From assembly GCA_009823505.1 (NCBI GenBank), contig VZQC01005070.1, forward strand, positions 2,352,942-2,416,941: a stretch of DNA of 64,000 nt, in the 5' to 3' direction. Made by a program: the position numbers and the translations under genes. Positions 31,880 to 42,299 of the stretch are shown here, piece by piece. This DNA is from Rhizomys pruinosus (Eukaryota > Chordata > Mammalia > Rodentia > Spalacidae). The notes under the pieces are model-generated. The model was not told the origin of the DNA, searched no databases, and saw only the letters and a program-made list of their open reading frames with translations. Each line of letters starts with the position of its first letter. Within the stretch, counting starts at the first letter, position 1.

Positions 31880-32160
31880 TGCAATTTAACAATAGTTTTT
31901 CTTTAAATTTCACCATGTCTGAGTGAGAACTTGAGCTTATTTATCTTATTTTCTTGACCTTATCTTTCTCAAGTTTAATTTGACAACTTTCAACCTTTTC
32001 AATTTGAAATTAAGAAAATTCATCTTCATCATTTGCTTGGCTATTTACTGCTTCTGTTTTCTTCCTCCTTCCTGCTTCTATTTCTACCGTTAAGTTTGGG
32101 GTAGTTTTATTTCCTCAAGTCTCTAACAACTAGAGATTCTTTCATATTTTCCATCTCTTT
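31880..32160. other. AT/CT-rich sequence
   Basis: Nothing recognised between the B1 and the minisatellite. Confidence 0.4.
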
Positions 32161-32162
32161 AG

Positions 32163-32390
32163 CTTTTATTGGTGGTCTTCTGCCCCTAATCTTCTTTCAG
32201 TCTATACACCATCTGGTTCTTTTATTGGTGGTCTTCTGCCTCTAGTCTTCTTTCAGTCTATACACCATCTGGTTCTTTTATTGGTGGTCTTCTGGCCCTA
32301 ATCTTCTTTCAGTCTATACACCATATGGTTCTTTTATCGGTGGTCTTCTGCCCCTAATCTTCTTTCAGTCTATACACCATATGGTTCTTT
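32163..32390. repeat. 56-base minisatellite, four copies
   Basis: The unit beginning TTTTATTGGTGGTCTTCTG and containing TCTTTCAGTCTATACACCAT recurs with exact 56-base spacing: GGTGGTCTTCTG at 32171, 32227, 32283 and 32339. Copies differ at a few bases (CTGCCCCTAATC / CTGCCTCTAGTC / CTGGCCCTAATC; CATCTGG / CATATGG). The last two share CATATGG. No palindromic unit, spacer structure or cas-like context, so not CRISPR. Confidence 0.96.
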
Positions 32391-33365
32391 CTTCCATCAT
32401 TTTTCAGTATAACATTTCCAGTTGGTTCTTTTTATGACTTCTTGTTCCGTTTCCAATATTTCTTCAGAACTCTCTTCATATAGAAGAGAATAAAGCAACA
32501 TCCCTTTCTTCTAGTACCTGGATCCCACTAATTTAGAATCCTTCTTTGGTGTTCTGCATCTGGTAGCATGTGCTGTTTCTTTTTACCAGCTCTCTCCACT
32601 GGCATCTGGATATTTCTTCCTGTGGATTTGTGTCCTTGGCACCTGATTCTTTACTTAGAACTGTAGCAGGAAAGCTGAAGGACCTGGCTGGTGTGCCTTC
32701 TGGTGCACAAAAGGTGTAAAAAGGGGTAAGATTCTGTGCATAGAGTGCCAGAAAAAATAAAAATACTATTAAGAAATTCTCTTTATTTCCAATTTGTCAG
32801 ATACCCTTTAGATCATCTACAAGCACTTATGAAATGGGGGGTTGGACAGGTGGTGGGGCTCCTGCATCTTCAACCTTCCTGGGTGGGGGGACGACTGGCT
32901 GAGCACTGCTGGCCTGGTCTGCACTTGTATTAACTCACATCAGAGTTAGGCTTTCTTATAGCCCTCCCGTGCCAACTCAGCCTTATTCTTTTCTGAAAAT
33001 ACAAGCCTAAGCCAAGGGGCATGGGTAGGGACGGGTAAAAACACAATGTGTGGGTTCTGTTTGTCCAACTTTGAAAAACATCACTCACTCAAAATTCCTA
33101 AATAGGCAAAGCAGAACTTAGATTTCTCAAAGTTCTTCCATAATTTTATTTTCAGTCCTCAATCTATCCCTTACTCTAGATTCTACAGCATCCTTAGAAG
33201 TACTCTCAAGGACCAATATGTATGCTCAACAAGCCCGTTTCAGAGTATTCCAAGTTCCATTGTGCCTAAAACTGAAGCTAAATGTTAACTAACTTTAGAC
33301 TCTTCGCATATGAAACTGGTGTAGTAAATATTCCTCATGCCTCCTGTTAAACATACTTAATTCAT
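32391..33365. other. Unique-looking sequence
   Basis: About 1 kb, locally G-rich near 32836-32890 (GAAATGGGGGGTTGG, GGTGGGGGGACG). No exon or repeat I can name. Confidence 0.45.
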
Positions 33366-33369
33366 TCTC

Positions 33370-33485
33370 TCATTTATTCTTCTAAAAACATTATTGAGCA
33401 CTGAGACATCCTAGAACTCTTATAGGTGTCAAAAATGTGGAGATGAAGTAAAGTGTGATACTATCTTTGTAGCTCTTGGCTGCAA
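33370..33485 (-). repeat. L2-like fragment, minus strand (tentative)
   Basis: CTCATTTATTCTTCTAAAAACATTATTGAGCACTGAGACATCC...TAGGTGTCAAAAATGTGGAGATGAAG fits the antisense L2/MIR 3' wording (ATTTATTGAGCAC...TAGGTGCTGGGGAT). Confidence 0.45.
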
Positions 33486-33489
33486 AGCC

Positions 33490-33944
33490 TTAAAGGACAT
33501 TTGGGTAACACATAACAAAATTCCTTTGAAACCACCACATTACTTACGCTAGTGATGAGGAGATATCTCCTACCTCCTCAAAACTCAAAAATATTATTTT
33601 CAATGAGCTGTCATTTCATTTCCAAGGCTTTATTTCTCATTGTTTAAATTCTGTTAAAATAGCATTTCATATTATTGGGGGGGGGCTTCATTCATCTGCT
33701 GATTACTGTGCCTTCTGGGATTCCTTCTGTTCCCTAAGGCTGAGGCAAAACCCAAATTTACTAATGAAGTGCCAAAAATTTCATCTTACAAATTCCGACT
33801 CATATGCCATTACTGTAAAGGCTTTGTAGTTATTACAGTGGTAAGTTTATTGCCTGGAAACTGGGACAGTGCTGTTCCAACTAATTTATTACATGTACTT
33901 CACACATCTTAAAGTAGAAAAATGCTGTATATAAGAATGTAGAA
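33490..33944. other. Unique-looking sequence
   Basis: Contains a G8 run near 33677. No recognisable element. Confidence 0.4.
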
Positions 33945-33972
33945 TGTGTGTGTGTGTGTGTGTGTGTGTGTG
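33945..33972. repeat. (TG)14 microsatellite
   Basis: Uninterrupted TG dinucleotides. Confidence 0.95.
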
Positions 33973-34761
33973 AGACCTGTGTGCAAGTATGTAAGTTAGG
34001 TGCACAGAGAGTCAGAAGCAAAGAAGACACAGTTATAAATGTTTTCTAATTTCGCTTTGTAGTCTATTTTGTGAGGCAATAAAAGAGTCATAGCTAACCA
34101 GTTCCTCTTTGCTCTTTGAATTAATATCAGCCTTGGGCAAACCCTCATCTATCTATAGGTATCATCTGTTTATTCATTCAATAAATGGAGTGAAATGTCA
34201 CATATATAATGACTTTGTAATGTAGCAGCTAGTAGGGCTGAACCACAGTTCCTAGAATTTCCTTCCCTAAATATGCCTGGCTAATTAGGGCCATAGGAAA
34301 TATTTCTTGTAGGAGATTTACAGACTCTCTGTGAAGCAACAGTCATTTTGAAGCTTGGCTTCAATGAACCTCTCAGCTCCTCACTGACAATGGCTCTGTC
34401 TTCATCACTTGAACTTCCTTCACTCACAGGCCAGGCTGAAGCACCCTCATGTCTGTCGAATATCCATACCATGACCATCAGAGGAACCAAGAGCTGCCAT
34501 GCCCTCAGTCTATCCTTATAGGGTTCTGGTTTGTAATGTGGGTCACAGCATATTCTTGGTCTCTCTGTATCACAGTCATCTTTCCTCCCCTCTCTTCTGT
34601 CTGTAAATTCTGAGTTTCAGCATTAGACGTGAAGAAGATATTGCTACCTCACCAGTCCTATCCTGCACAATGTCAAATACTTACAACAAACCCCTCAATA
34701 TTCCACACATACAATTACTATGTACTTCTGCATTCCTGGTGAACCCTGAGGTCTGTGCTAT
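33973..34761. other. Unique-looking sequence
   Basis: The segment 34230-34640 is somewhat GC-richer and may hold an old transposon or LTR piece, but I cannot assign it. No gene seen. Confidence 0.4.
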
Positions 34762-34779
34762 AAAAAAGATAACTCTAAT

Positions 34780-34912
34780 GCCTTTAATCCTAGCACTTGG
34801 GAGGCAGAGGCAGGCGGATCTTTGTGAGTTCAAGGCCAGCCTGGTCTACAGAGCGAGTTCCAGGACAGCTGGGGCTACAGGGAGACCCTGTCTCAAAACG
34901 AAAAAAAAAAAA
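34780..34912 (+). mobile_element. B1 SINE, 5'-truncated, plus strand, 18-base TSD
   Basis: Starts at GCCTTTAATCCTAGC, lacking the first 20 or so B1 bases (GCCGGGCGTGGTGGCGCAC). The remainder is close to consensus, including CGAGTTCCAGGACAGCTGGGG. AAAAAAGATAACTCTAAT at 34762-34779 and 34913-34930 is a perfect TSD, so truncation occurred at insertion. Confidence 0.95.
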
Positions 34913-34930
34913 AAAAAAGATAACTCTAAT

Positions 34931-35480
34931 TTGTTTCTATGGAATATGCAACTCAGATGAGGAGGATGTAATTCAAAGTATTACGGTACAGTTACTCATT
35001 ACAACTATGTGAAATTTCATGGGGAACGGAGATCAAGACTCTTCTACAAGGAGACCCTTGAGGACTTTTAGAGCAGATGATGTTCTATTCCATCCATAGT
35101 CTTTTTGGATATACTCCCGTTTTTTTCTCATTTCCTCTTGCTGCTGTGATCCAAAAGAGAATCTCTCACAACTGTCCCTTAACTGGTGTCTTTCATTACT
35201 CAATAATTCTTGACGCAGAATTAGAGAAAAAGAATATAAGGCAAGTTTTTAAATTTCAGAATTTAACATTCAGGATTTGTTAGTTTAATGCATGAATAAA
35301 GGCCCAGTCAATTTTTGGAGTATTTATTCTATTTGACATTATTAAAAAGAATCCTACTGCCTTACCTCACTACAAAGCTACACTGTCAATCAAAAAGAAG
35401 TTTCTTAGCCTCTTCATGACACATTGACAGTTTCAAACTAGGGTCTTCTCTTGGCCATTTTGGTGTCACCTCTTCTATGC
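34931..35480. other. Unique-looking sequence
   Basis: No recognisable feature. Confidence 0.4.
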
Positions 35481-35499
35481 CATCAACTGTTAATGCTAG

Positions 35500-36080
35500 G
35501 TCACTTGAAATGTATTTTTCTTTCTATCCAATCTGTTCCCCTCTCTATTTTCCTTCAGTCTTCTTTATTACTTGGCTAGTTAATAACCACATCATTTCCT
35601 GTCTGGATCATTCTTACTGTTTCTTAAGTTTTCTTCTATGGTATTGTTTCTTTCATTTAATTTTCCACTCTGCTTTGGAAGAAGTGTATGTGTCTAAATG
35701 ACTATGTAGTATCCAGTTAAAAACACCTTGAAGGCTTCTAAGCATAGAATATCCACACATTTTAATGGTAGTAAAAATCACCAGAAAAAACTCATAAAAC
35801 TTCAGATTTATGTTCTTCCATAGGACCAGACAATAAACTCTCAGTTCTTAGCAGGAAGATTAGAGCATCTTTTAGTTACTAACTATTCAGCTCTTCCCTC
35901 ACAGTATCAGAAAACATCACTATTTCTTGAACGTTCTTTGTGTATACCATCTTGCTTTTGCAAATACTGTTCTTGCTTTTAAGAAAGTCATATCTTCCCT
36001 TGTCAAACTTCTGTTGCCTTGAAGGCTCACATGTTACCATCTGAAGCCTTCTAAGATGTCCCAGGGTATAACCTCCTGTT
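35500..36080 (-). repeat. L2 LINE remnant, minus strand (tentative)
   Basis: Antisense L2-like wording, for example TCCTGTCTGGATCATTCTTACTG near 35600 and, more clearly, TTGCCTTGAAGGCTCACATGTTACCATCTGAAGCCTTCTAAGATGTCCC at about 36012-36062. Confidence 0.45.
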
Positions 36081-36165
36081 TTCCTTGGCATGTGTAAAAC
36101 AACATATATACCATCCTATGTACCTGTATACATATTTTTTCCAAAACATCAGAAACAGTCTTTTT

Positions 36166-36359
36166 TTTAAATAAAATATTTTTATTGATGTTTTGTGTAT
36201 TTCATACATCGTTTCTCAGTCCAATTTAGATACACTCCCTTTTCCATGTCCCCCACCCCACCCCAGTTCATGCATTCTACCATGTATGACATGTATCTTT
36301 TTCTCAGTTTTTTAAAGTTTTTCTCTTCAGGGGTTTATTGTTTGGGCAGAAGTTAACTG
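36166..36359 (-). mobile_element. L1 3' UTR insertion, 194 bases, minus strand, 15-base TSD
   Basis: T-rich start, TTTTATTGATGTTTTGTGTATTTCATACATCG, CCCCCACCCCACCCCAG and GTTTATTGTTTGGGCAGAAGTTAAC. AGAAACAGTCTTTTT at 36151-36165 and 36360-36374 is a perfect TSD. Severely 5'-truncated L1. Confidence 0.95.
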
Positions 36360-36374
36360 AGAAACAGTCTTTTT

Positions 36375-37260
36375 AAAACATTTATGTTCCCTAAAAAGTG
36401 AGAGATGATTATAATTAATTGGATGAATGAACAACAATGTTTATATATGTATTGCTCCCTGGAAACCTGAAGTACTCTGGAAAGTGGGCATCCACTCTAT
36501 TGTTAAAACAAGAAACATCTGCATTTCTGCCAAAAGCTTATCTCTGCTGCGAACTCAGTAAACTAAAGCTTCCTCAGCTCTGTAGGTCCTCCCTTCCTAG
36601 AATGGCATTGATGTTTCCACCAGTAATGCTAGCATTTCCTCCGAGGAATGTCACCCACACCTGCTCCTACACCCTCCCCCCCACCACTCTCAAGGAGGAA
36701 TCATTGCTCCCAGAAAGAGGCTCTGCCCACTGCAATGCTCTCCATGCACCAGACTTGCACTAATACCTTAGTGGTCCTTATGAATGGAGACCTAGACAGC
36801 TGCCATGTAAGTAGCTTGCTAATTTCATCTCTGATAATCCTCAAGCCTCAAAGCAGATGCACATCAAGAATACCTTAAAGTATGTTCAAGAACTCTGAGG
36901 AATCAATCAACGATAAGCCATGCTGAGCAGGCCAGTCCCTTCCCATTCACTGGCAATGTTGACTGTTTACAATATTGATGTTTACTATGACACACATAGA
37001 ATAATGAAGGACATGGATTTTCATTTTCCCTAGGCCATGCTTATTAAATCATGGAATATTTCACTGCACTATTGTTTGTTTCTAAATATTTAAGTAATAA
37101 TATTAGGTGGGATTGGAGCCAAATACTAAAAGAAAAAGAGGAAGAGGTCATGTTATGTGAAAAAAATTAAAAAATGATGAGCAGGTAAAATGCTGTCTGT
37201 TTGTTGGTTTGTTTGTTTTTTTCACTGCCATCAAAATCCCTCTGTTAAAACTAAGAAAGA
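36375..37260. other. Unique-looking sequence
   Basis: A 108-residue plus-strand frame at 36437-36763 spans a C-rich part. It has no recognisable domain or conserved-looking splice context, so I do not call it a gene. Confidence 0.4.
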
Positions 37261-37261
37261 T

Positions 37262-37488
37262 TGCTCAACATCTAACAGCACTTACTGCCGTGGCTGGGGA
37301 TAGTATTTCTTTCCAACACCCAAATGGGGCAGCTCACAACTGCCTGTAACTCCAACCAGCTCCATGGAATATGTCACAGTGCCTCCTTCTGGCTTCTCTA
37401 GAACTGCACTCTCAGTCATCTGGCACACGTCCATACATATATGTACACACACACACATACACATGCATATGTACATATGTATTAAAAA
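37262..37488 (+). mobile_element. Old B3-type SINE, plus strand
   Basis: AGCACTTACTGC, GGGGCAGCTCACAACTGCCTGTAACTCCAACCAGCTCC, CAGTGCCTCCTTCTGGCTTCTC and CATACATATATGTACACACACAC follow the B3 order. Very diverged. It lies directly upstream of a younger B2. Confidence 0.6.
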
Positions 37489-37497
37489 ACAAAATCT

Positions 37498-37717
37498 GGG
37501 GCTAGAGAGATGGCTCAGTGGTTAAGAGCACCAACTGCTCTTGCAGAGGATGCGGGTTCAATCCCCAGCAGGAGGCTAAGAACTGTCTTTAGCTCCAGTT
37601 CCAGGGGAATCTGATGCCCTCTTCTGACCTCCACTGCATTGCATGACACGAGTACACCAACCTACATTCAGACAGTACACTCATACACATAAAAAATAAT
37701 AAATAAATAAAAAAAAC
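37498..37717 (+). mobile_element. B2/B3-family SINE without the duplication, plus strand
   Basis: GGGGCTAGAGAGATGGCTCAGTGG, GGGTTCAATCCCCAGC with a deletion of CACCCACATGG, a single AGCTCCAGTTCCAGGGG unit, CATTGCATGACACGAGTACACC and an AATAAATAAATAAA tail. It already has the distal CATTGCA(C/T)GACACG segment of the duplication-type copies, so it may be an intermediate. CAAAATCT at 37490-37497 and 37718-37725 is a short TSD. Confidence 0.92.
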
Positions 37718-37725
37718 CAAAATCT

Positions 37726-38730
37726 TAAAACAATTCTGTTCCTTTTAAGTCATCCTGAAAATCACTACTCAGTTTATAAATTAACAAAAAATATCTATTA
37801 AAAGACATGTGGTTTTGTCAGTTCCAGAATGTTTCCAAAGCATCTATTTTTAAAGAGTTATTTTGAATTATTAAGGGGCAAAATGAATTGATTGCTACCA
37901 TTAAAACAATCTCTGCCTTATCTTTCAGGTGTTATTGACATCTTAGTAATGCTTATTTGAATTGGAGAATTCTGCAAGATGATTTTACAATAAGAATTTC
38001 AAATGTGAGCTAGAAATACAATGTTCCAACTTTGAGTCTAATAAGAGATCTATTACTGTTAAAAACAGTTATCTAAACTTATTAGATGCATAAAATCACA
38101 TCAAGTAACAGAAACCCTCTCTGCTTAGGGATAAAATCATTATATACAAAGCATAAGCAGCTGAGATATTTGAATATCATATCTGAACTTATGTCATTTA
38201 TTTTCAGCCGTGTCCAAGAAGACAGCTGCAATTGACTCTTCTACAATCACAAGAAAAACATATAGATGATAGATGTGGAAATATCTAAATAATTAGAAAA
38301 TCATTGTTTTTCTCTTCCTACAAAAATGAGTCGTTATGAAGAATCTTTTATTGACCCTCTACCATTTTAGTTTTTTATACAATGATTATTTGATGATAAA
38401 GTCCACTACCAAATTTCTTTTACATTAATTTTGAATTTGATAGTTGAGATGTACATCTTTAGAGAAATAGCTGACAAACATGCCAACTTTTATAGGATTG
38501 GAAATCACAGCCAATGCCATAGAAATCAACGTGTTTCTAAATGACTCTCTATGTCCATTGTCATGCCTTCTAATGCTAATTCTCTGTATAGAGAATTATT
38601 AGTTAATTTATGAATTAGGTTCTTAGTTGAAGGTTTAAAATAAGTATCAGCTTAAGTGTTTGTTTTCATAGCATTTATCATTCCTTAAAATTTTAGATAA
38701 GGTTGGCCCATCATTTTTATATTTTTATTG
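37726..38730. other. Unique-looking AT-rich sequence
   Basis: 1 kb with no recognisable element. Confidence 0.45.
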
Positions 38731-38732
38731 TC

Positions 38733-38748
38733 TTTCTTTCCTTCCTTC

Positions 38749-38803
<55 letters not shown>

Positions 38804-39016
38804 TTCGTTTCTTCCTTCTTTCCTCCTTCTCTCGTTCTTTCTTTCTCTCCTTTCCTTTCTCTCTTTCTTTCTTCTTTCTCCTTTCTTCATCCTTCCTCTC
38901 TCTTCTTTCTCTTTCTTTTCCTTCTTCTTTTTTCTTTCCCCTTTCTTTTCCCTTCCTTCCCTTTCTCTTTCTTTGAAAAAAAGAAAAAAAAAAGAAAAAG
39001 AATTTTCTTTCTTTTT

Positions 39017-39092
<76 letters not shown>

Positions 39093-39100
39093 TTTCTTTC
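38733..39100. repeat. TTTC-type pyrimidine tracts around a short purine tract
   Basis: 38733-38970 is almost all T/C (TTCC and TTTC units, increasingly irregular). 38975-39002 switches to A/G only (GAAAAAAAGAAAA...). 39003-39100 returns to TTTC repeats. The strand switch allows intrastrand folding. Long open frames on both strands (up to 168 residues) are composition artefacts. Confidence 0.95.
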
Positions 39101-39221
39101 GTGTGCACCACAGTACATGTGAAGTTGGTTTTTCCCTACCATGTGGGTTCTTGAGATCAAATTCAACTTATAAGGCTTTGTGATGGCCTCCTTTACCCAC
39201 TGAGCCCCCTCACAGGCCTCC
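39101..39221 (-). mobile_element. Diverged SINE fragment (B4/B2-like), minus strand
   Basis: GTGTGCACCACAGTACATGTG...CTACCATGTGGGTTCTTGAGATCAAATTC...TTTACCCACTGAGCCCCCTCACAGGCC resembles the antisense tRNA-like half of a rodent SINE. It abuts the TTTC tract, which may be its expanded tail. Confidence 0.55.
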
Positions 39222-39263
39222 AAATTTTCTCTCTTTATACAACATTTAATAACAAGAACCTTA

Positions 39264-39320
39264 CTTGTGTGCGTGTGTGTGTGAGTGTGTGTGTGTGTTT
39301 ATGTTTGTGTGTGTGTTTGT
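39264..39320. repeat. Interrupted (GT)n repeat
   Basis: GTGTGCGTGTGTGTGTGAGTGTGTGTGTGTG with TTTATG interruptions. Confidence 0.85.
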
Positions 39321-39330
39321 CCTCTGAACA

Positions 39331-41705
39331 GGAACCTGAGTATAATGAGTCTTGAAGAGTAAAGAAACAAATGGTAATAATTATAAAAAGAAGGGGACCT
39401 TTGCCTCGTTCCTTTTGTGCTTGGGGAATCATCTCTTCCTGTCCAAATGCATCAGTCAGGAGACATTTACCTCTCAAGATCATACAACCCAACTGAAGAG
39501 CTTTTGGGCATCACTTATTTATTCTAAACAAATAATCAGGTCCTTTTGAAATAAGTAAGCAAATCTATATATTGATATTTACTGTTATCTTTTTATGCTA
39601 CATTGAGCATAATTGGAGTTTACACAATCTAAGCTTCTCTGCAGATATTTTGTGATCTTAAAGTTGGGAAATTCTCAAAGGAGATGAACATTTTGATGCA
39701 CTGCAGAAATTCTGGGTATTCCTATCAAAACAGTGAAAAACAGAGAAGCGTATTTCCAGTGCCCTAAATTAAGGATGCTTTTTAAACCTTTCATTTCATT
39801 AAATTGCATGGCTGGATAGGAGAGCCATGCTAAAATATTGTGATTAACACAAAGGAAGCTTAACAGACAATGCTATTATAGGTGAAAGACTGCTAATTGC
39901 CATCTTCCCAATAACTTATTGATTTTAATCAAATCTTCCTCGAGCAGCATGCCAACAGCAAATGGATAACTAGAGAAGGAAAACACAACAAAGGAAGGAG
40001 TAATATGGGAGAAATTATTCATGTTTGATTTGTATAAAATTGAACAAATATTCTTGATCAGCATTTATACAAATATAGATTCGTTGGGAAGGTGCTATCT
40101 AAATTGCTTCTCTCACAGTGTATTGAAAATTACCATAACTGTTAGCATTTTTAATTATTTTGATCTGCTGAAAATAGATTAAACTGAATGGGAAATTGGC
40201 TTATTAAGGCTTATATATTTGAGTTAATATGAAATGTTCTCAGCCAGTGTGTCTCGAGTATCTTTCAGTTTAAAAGGCTCTTGCTGTCTCTGGGTGATGA
40301 TGGGGGGAGGGGGAAGAAGGAGTGGGTTTAATCTTCAGCAAGCAAACGTATTGGTGGAAAGAATCTAAGAAAAACCTTTCCGCTCTCATCACTTAAGCAA
40401 AATGTAATGACATCTGGTAACAGGAATATTTCATCAATGAGCAGCTGGTCTGTTGGATAGACAGAACCAAAGGTTTGTAGGGGAAAAAGAAAATCTTGGT
40501 AGACACAACTTAACACTTTAAAAAAATGGAGAACTCTTGAAACCCATCTTATATTACAAGAGCAGTTTCTCAGTTTGAGATTCAATACAGTGCGAAATAC
40601 TGGAGCGCTCATAGTCTGATCATTCTCTGACGATGAAAGTGTGCAAAGTGGGGCTGCAGTTACAACTGTGCAGGCCCTTGGCACCCACTGTGGGGCTTCT
40701 TATTCATCAAAACATGACACTGGCCCCAAGATAGACACATCTTCAATGTGAATGTGATGATACTTAAGAAATGACTTAGTTTCCACTATCTATCAAATTA
40801 ATAGTATACATTAGTAGTACACGTATACTAGTCCCAACATTATTTTCCTCAGGATTTATGCAGAACTGTGTTTTAATAGCTTAGATTAGGGTTGTGAATT
40901 TTAGTAGCATCAATATTTTGCAGCTGAACTTCATGTCACAAGAATCTGTCCTGAACATTTCAAGTATTTGGAGGCATGACCTTCCTCTACCTAGTAATAC
41001 CTTCCCCCAATATTTTTGACAACCAAAAATGTCTGCAGAACCTGCTAAATTTCCATGACTGGAAACATTGCTCCAATAGAGAATTAATCTACTCTTGATA
41101 ATGAGACATCTCAAATAATTATCAAATAAAATTCATTTCACTCTAAAATGTAGAAACAAAATAAAGAAATTTAAATGTGGCCCCAAAGCCTTAGAAGTCA
41201 CCTTGAAATATGTTGTAGCCACAGAAATATCATCATCTAGGTCAGCACTGGAAATTCATGAGATTAATTGACTATGTGAAACAGATAGCACAAAGTGCTC
41301 ACAGTGGTGTTTTGAAAAAAAAAAGAAAAACAAGTAACTTTGAAGAGTGTAAGATGCTACCTTCTGTTTAATGTTCTAGAAAAATGCAATCTTGTCCAAC
41401 AATGGCAAATGGTTTCTAAAGAGCTGCCAACTCCAGCTGACTGGTAGTGGCTGATGGAAGAAGTCCTGTACTGAGAAGGATTCTGATGCTGTGTCCAGGC
41501 TCAGGAGGAAAGAGAGCTGTGATGGATTAGTGATGTCTACCTGGACAAGGCAGAGGGAGAAATGGGAGAGAGTCCACACATTGGCCCAATCATTACTAAT
41601 CATGCCAACTGATTTGGAGTGCAGATGATTTTAAACACATATTAGACTGTGGTGTGCTGTTTTGTGTGTTGTGCAAATAAATGTATAGAAGAAAAGAATG
41701 AAATA
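39331..41705. other. Unique-looking sequence, 2.4 kb
   Basis: One of the longest stretches free of recognisable rodent repeats. A 118-residue minus-strand frame at 40328-40684 has no recognised domain. If the window hides a conserved non-coding or exon element, this interval and 42.3-44.9 kb are the places to test. Confidence 0.45.
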
Positions 41706-41711
41706 AAAGTC

Positions 41712-41836
41712 ATGACTAAGTTTAAGCACTTGGGAGGCAGAGGCAGGCAGATCTTTGTGAGATGGAAGTCATCCTGCTCGAGAAACCAAATTCCAGGCAG
41801 GTTGGGGCTGGGGGACCCTGTCAAAACAAAACAAAG
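41712..41836 (+). mobile_element. B1 SINE, truncated and diverged, plus strand
   Basis: AAGCACTTGGGAGGCAGAGGCAGGCAGATCTTTGTGAG, a disturbed middle, and ATTCCAGGCAGGTTGGGGCTGGGGGACCCTGTCAAAAC. Lacks the first about 30 bases. Confidence 0.8.
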
Positions 41837-41892
41837 CAGCCCCGCCCAAATAAACAAAAAACAACAGCCCCACCCAAATAAACAAAAAACAA
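41837..41892. repeat. 28-base tandem duplication in B1 tail
   Basis: CAGCCCCGCCCAAATAAACA... at 41837-41864 and CAGCCCCACCCAAATAAACA... at 41865-41892 differ by one base. Confidence 0.9.
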
Positions 41893-42077
41893 AGACAAAA
41901 AATTAAATGTAACTGAATAGTTCAGATGAATCCACTTAGCTAAAAACTGCCTATATAATCATTTACAAAATGATTTCCTAATTTCAAGCTTTCCCTTTTC
42001 TTAAACCTTTCCTGTCTAACTTGGCTAGGACTAGCAATTAGCTTTTTTTTTTTTTGCCAACTATCCAGTACGTGGAA

Positions 42078-42104
42078 TGTTTTATCTGGGTGTGGTGGCA
42101 CACA
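42078..42104 (+). repeat. B1 5'-end scrap
   Basis: ATCTGGGTGTGGTGGCACACAG matches the first bases of B1, then similarity stops. A T run precedes it at 42040. Only about 25 bases. Confidence 0.45.
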
Positions 42105-42159
42105 GATTAGTGATCCCTCAGCTACATAGCAATACTCTCTTTCCAAACATTAGAAAGAA

Positions 42160-42296
42160 GAGTGTGAAGAGATGGAAGGAGAGATGGAAAGGTAGGATGA
42201 GATGAGATAGAGACAGAGAGAGTGATAGAAGAGAGGGGGGAGGAGGAGATGGAGAGACAAGGAGAGAGGGTCAGGTAGGAGAGAGTGAGAGAGGAC
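42160..42296. repeat. GA-rich low-complexity tract
   Basis: GAGATGGAAGGAGAGATGG-type purine-rich sequence with short irregular repeats, including GATGAGATGAGATAGAGACAG. Confidence 0.85.
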
Positions 42297-42299
42297 TCT

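Noticed and set aside
32163..32390. Possible CRISPR-like array
   Set aside because: The 56-base units are continuous tandem repeats without spacers, and the genome is mammalian.
38703..39223. Long frames of FLSFFL and KKERKK repeats on both strands
   Set aside because: Direct translation of TTTC/GAAA microsatellite.
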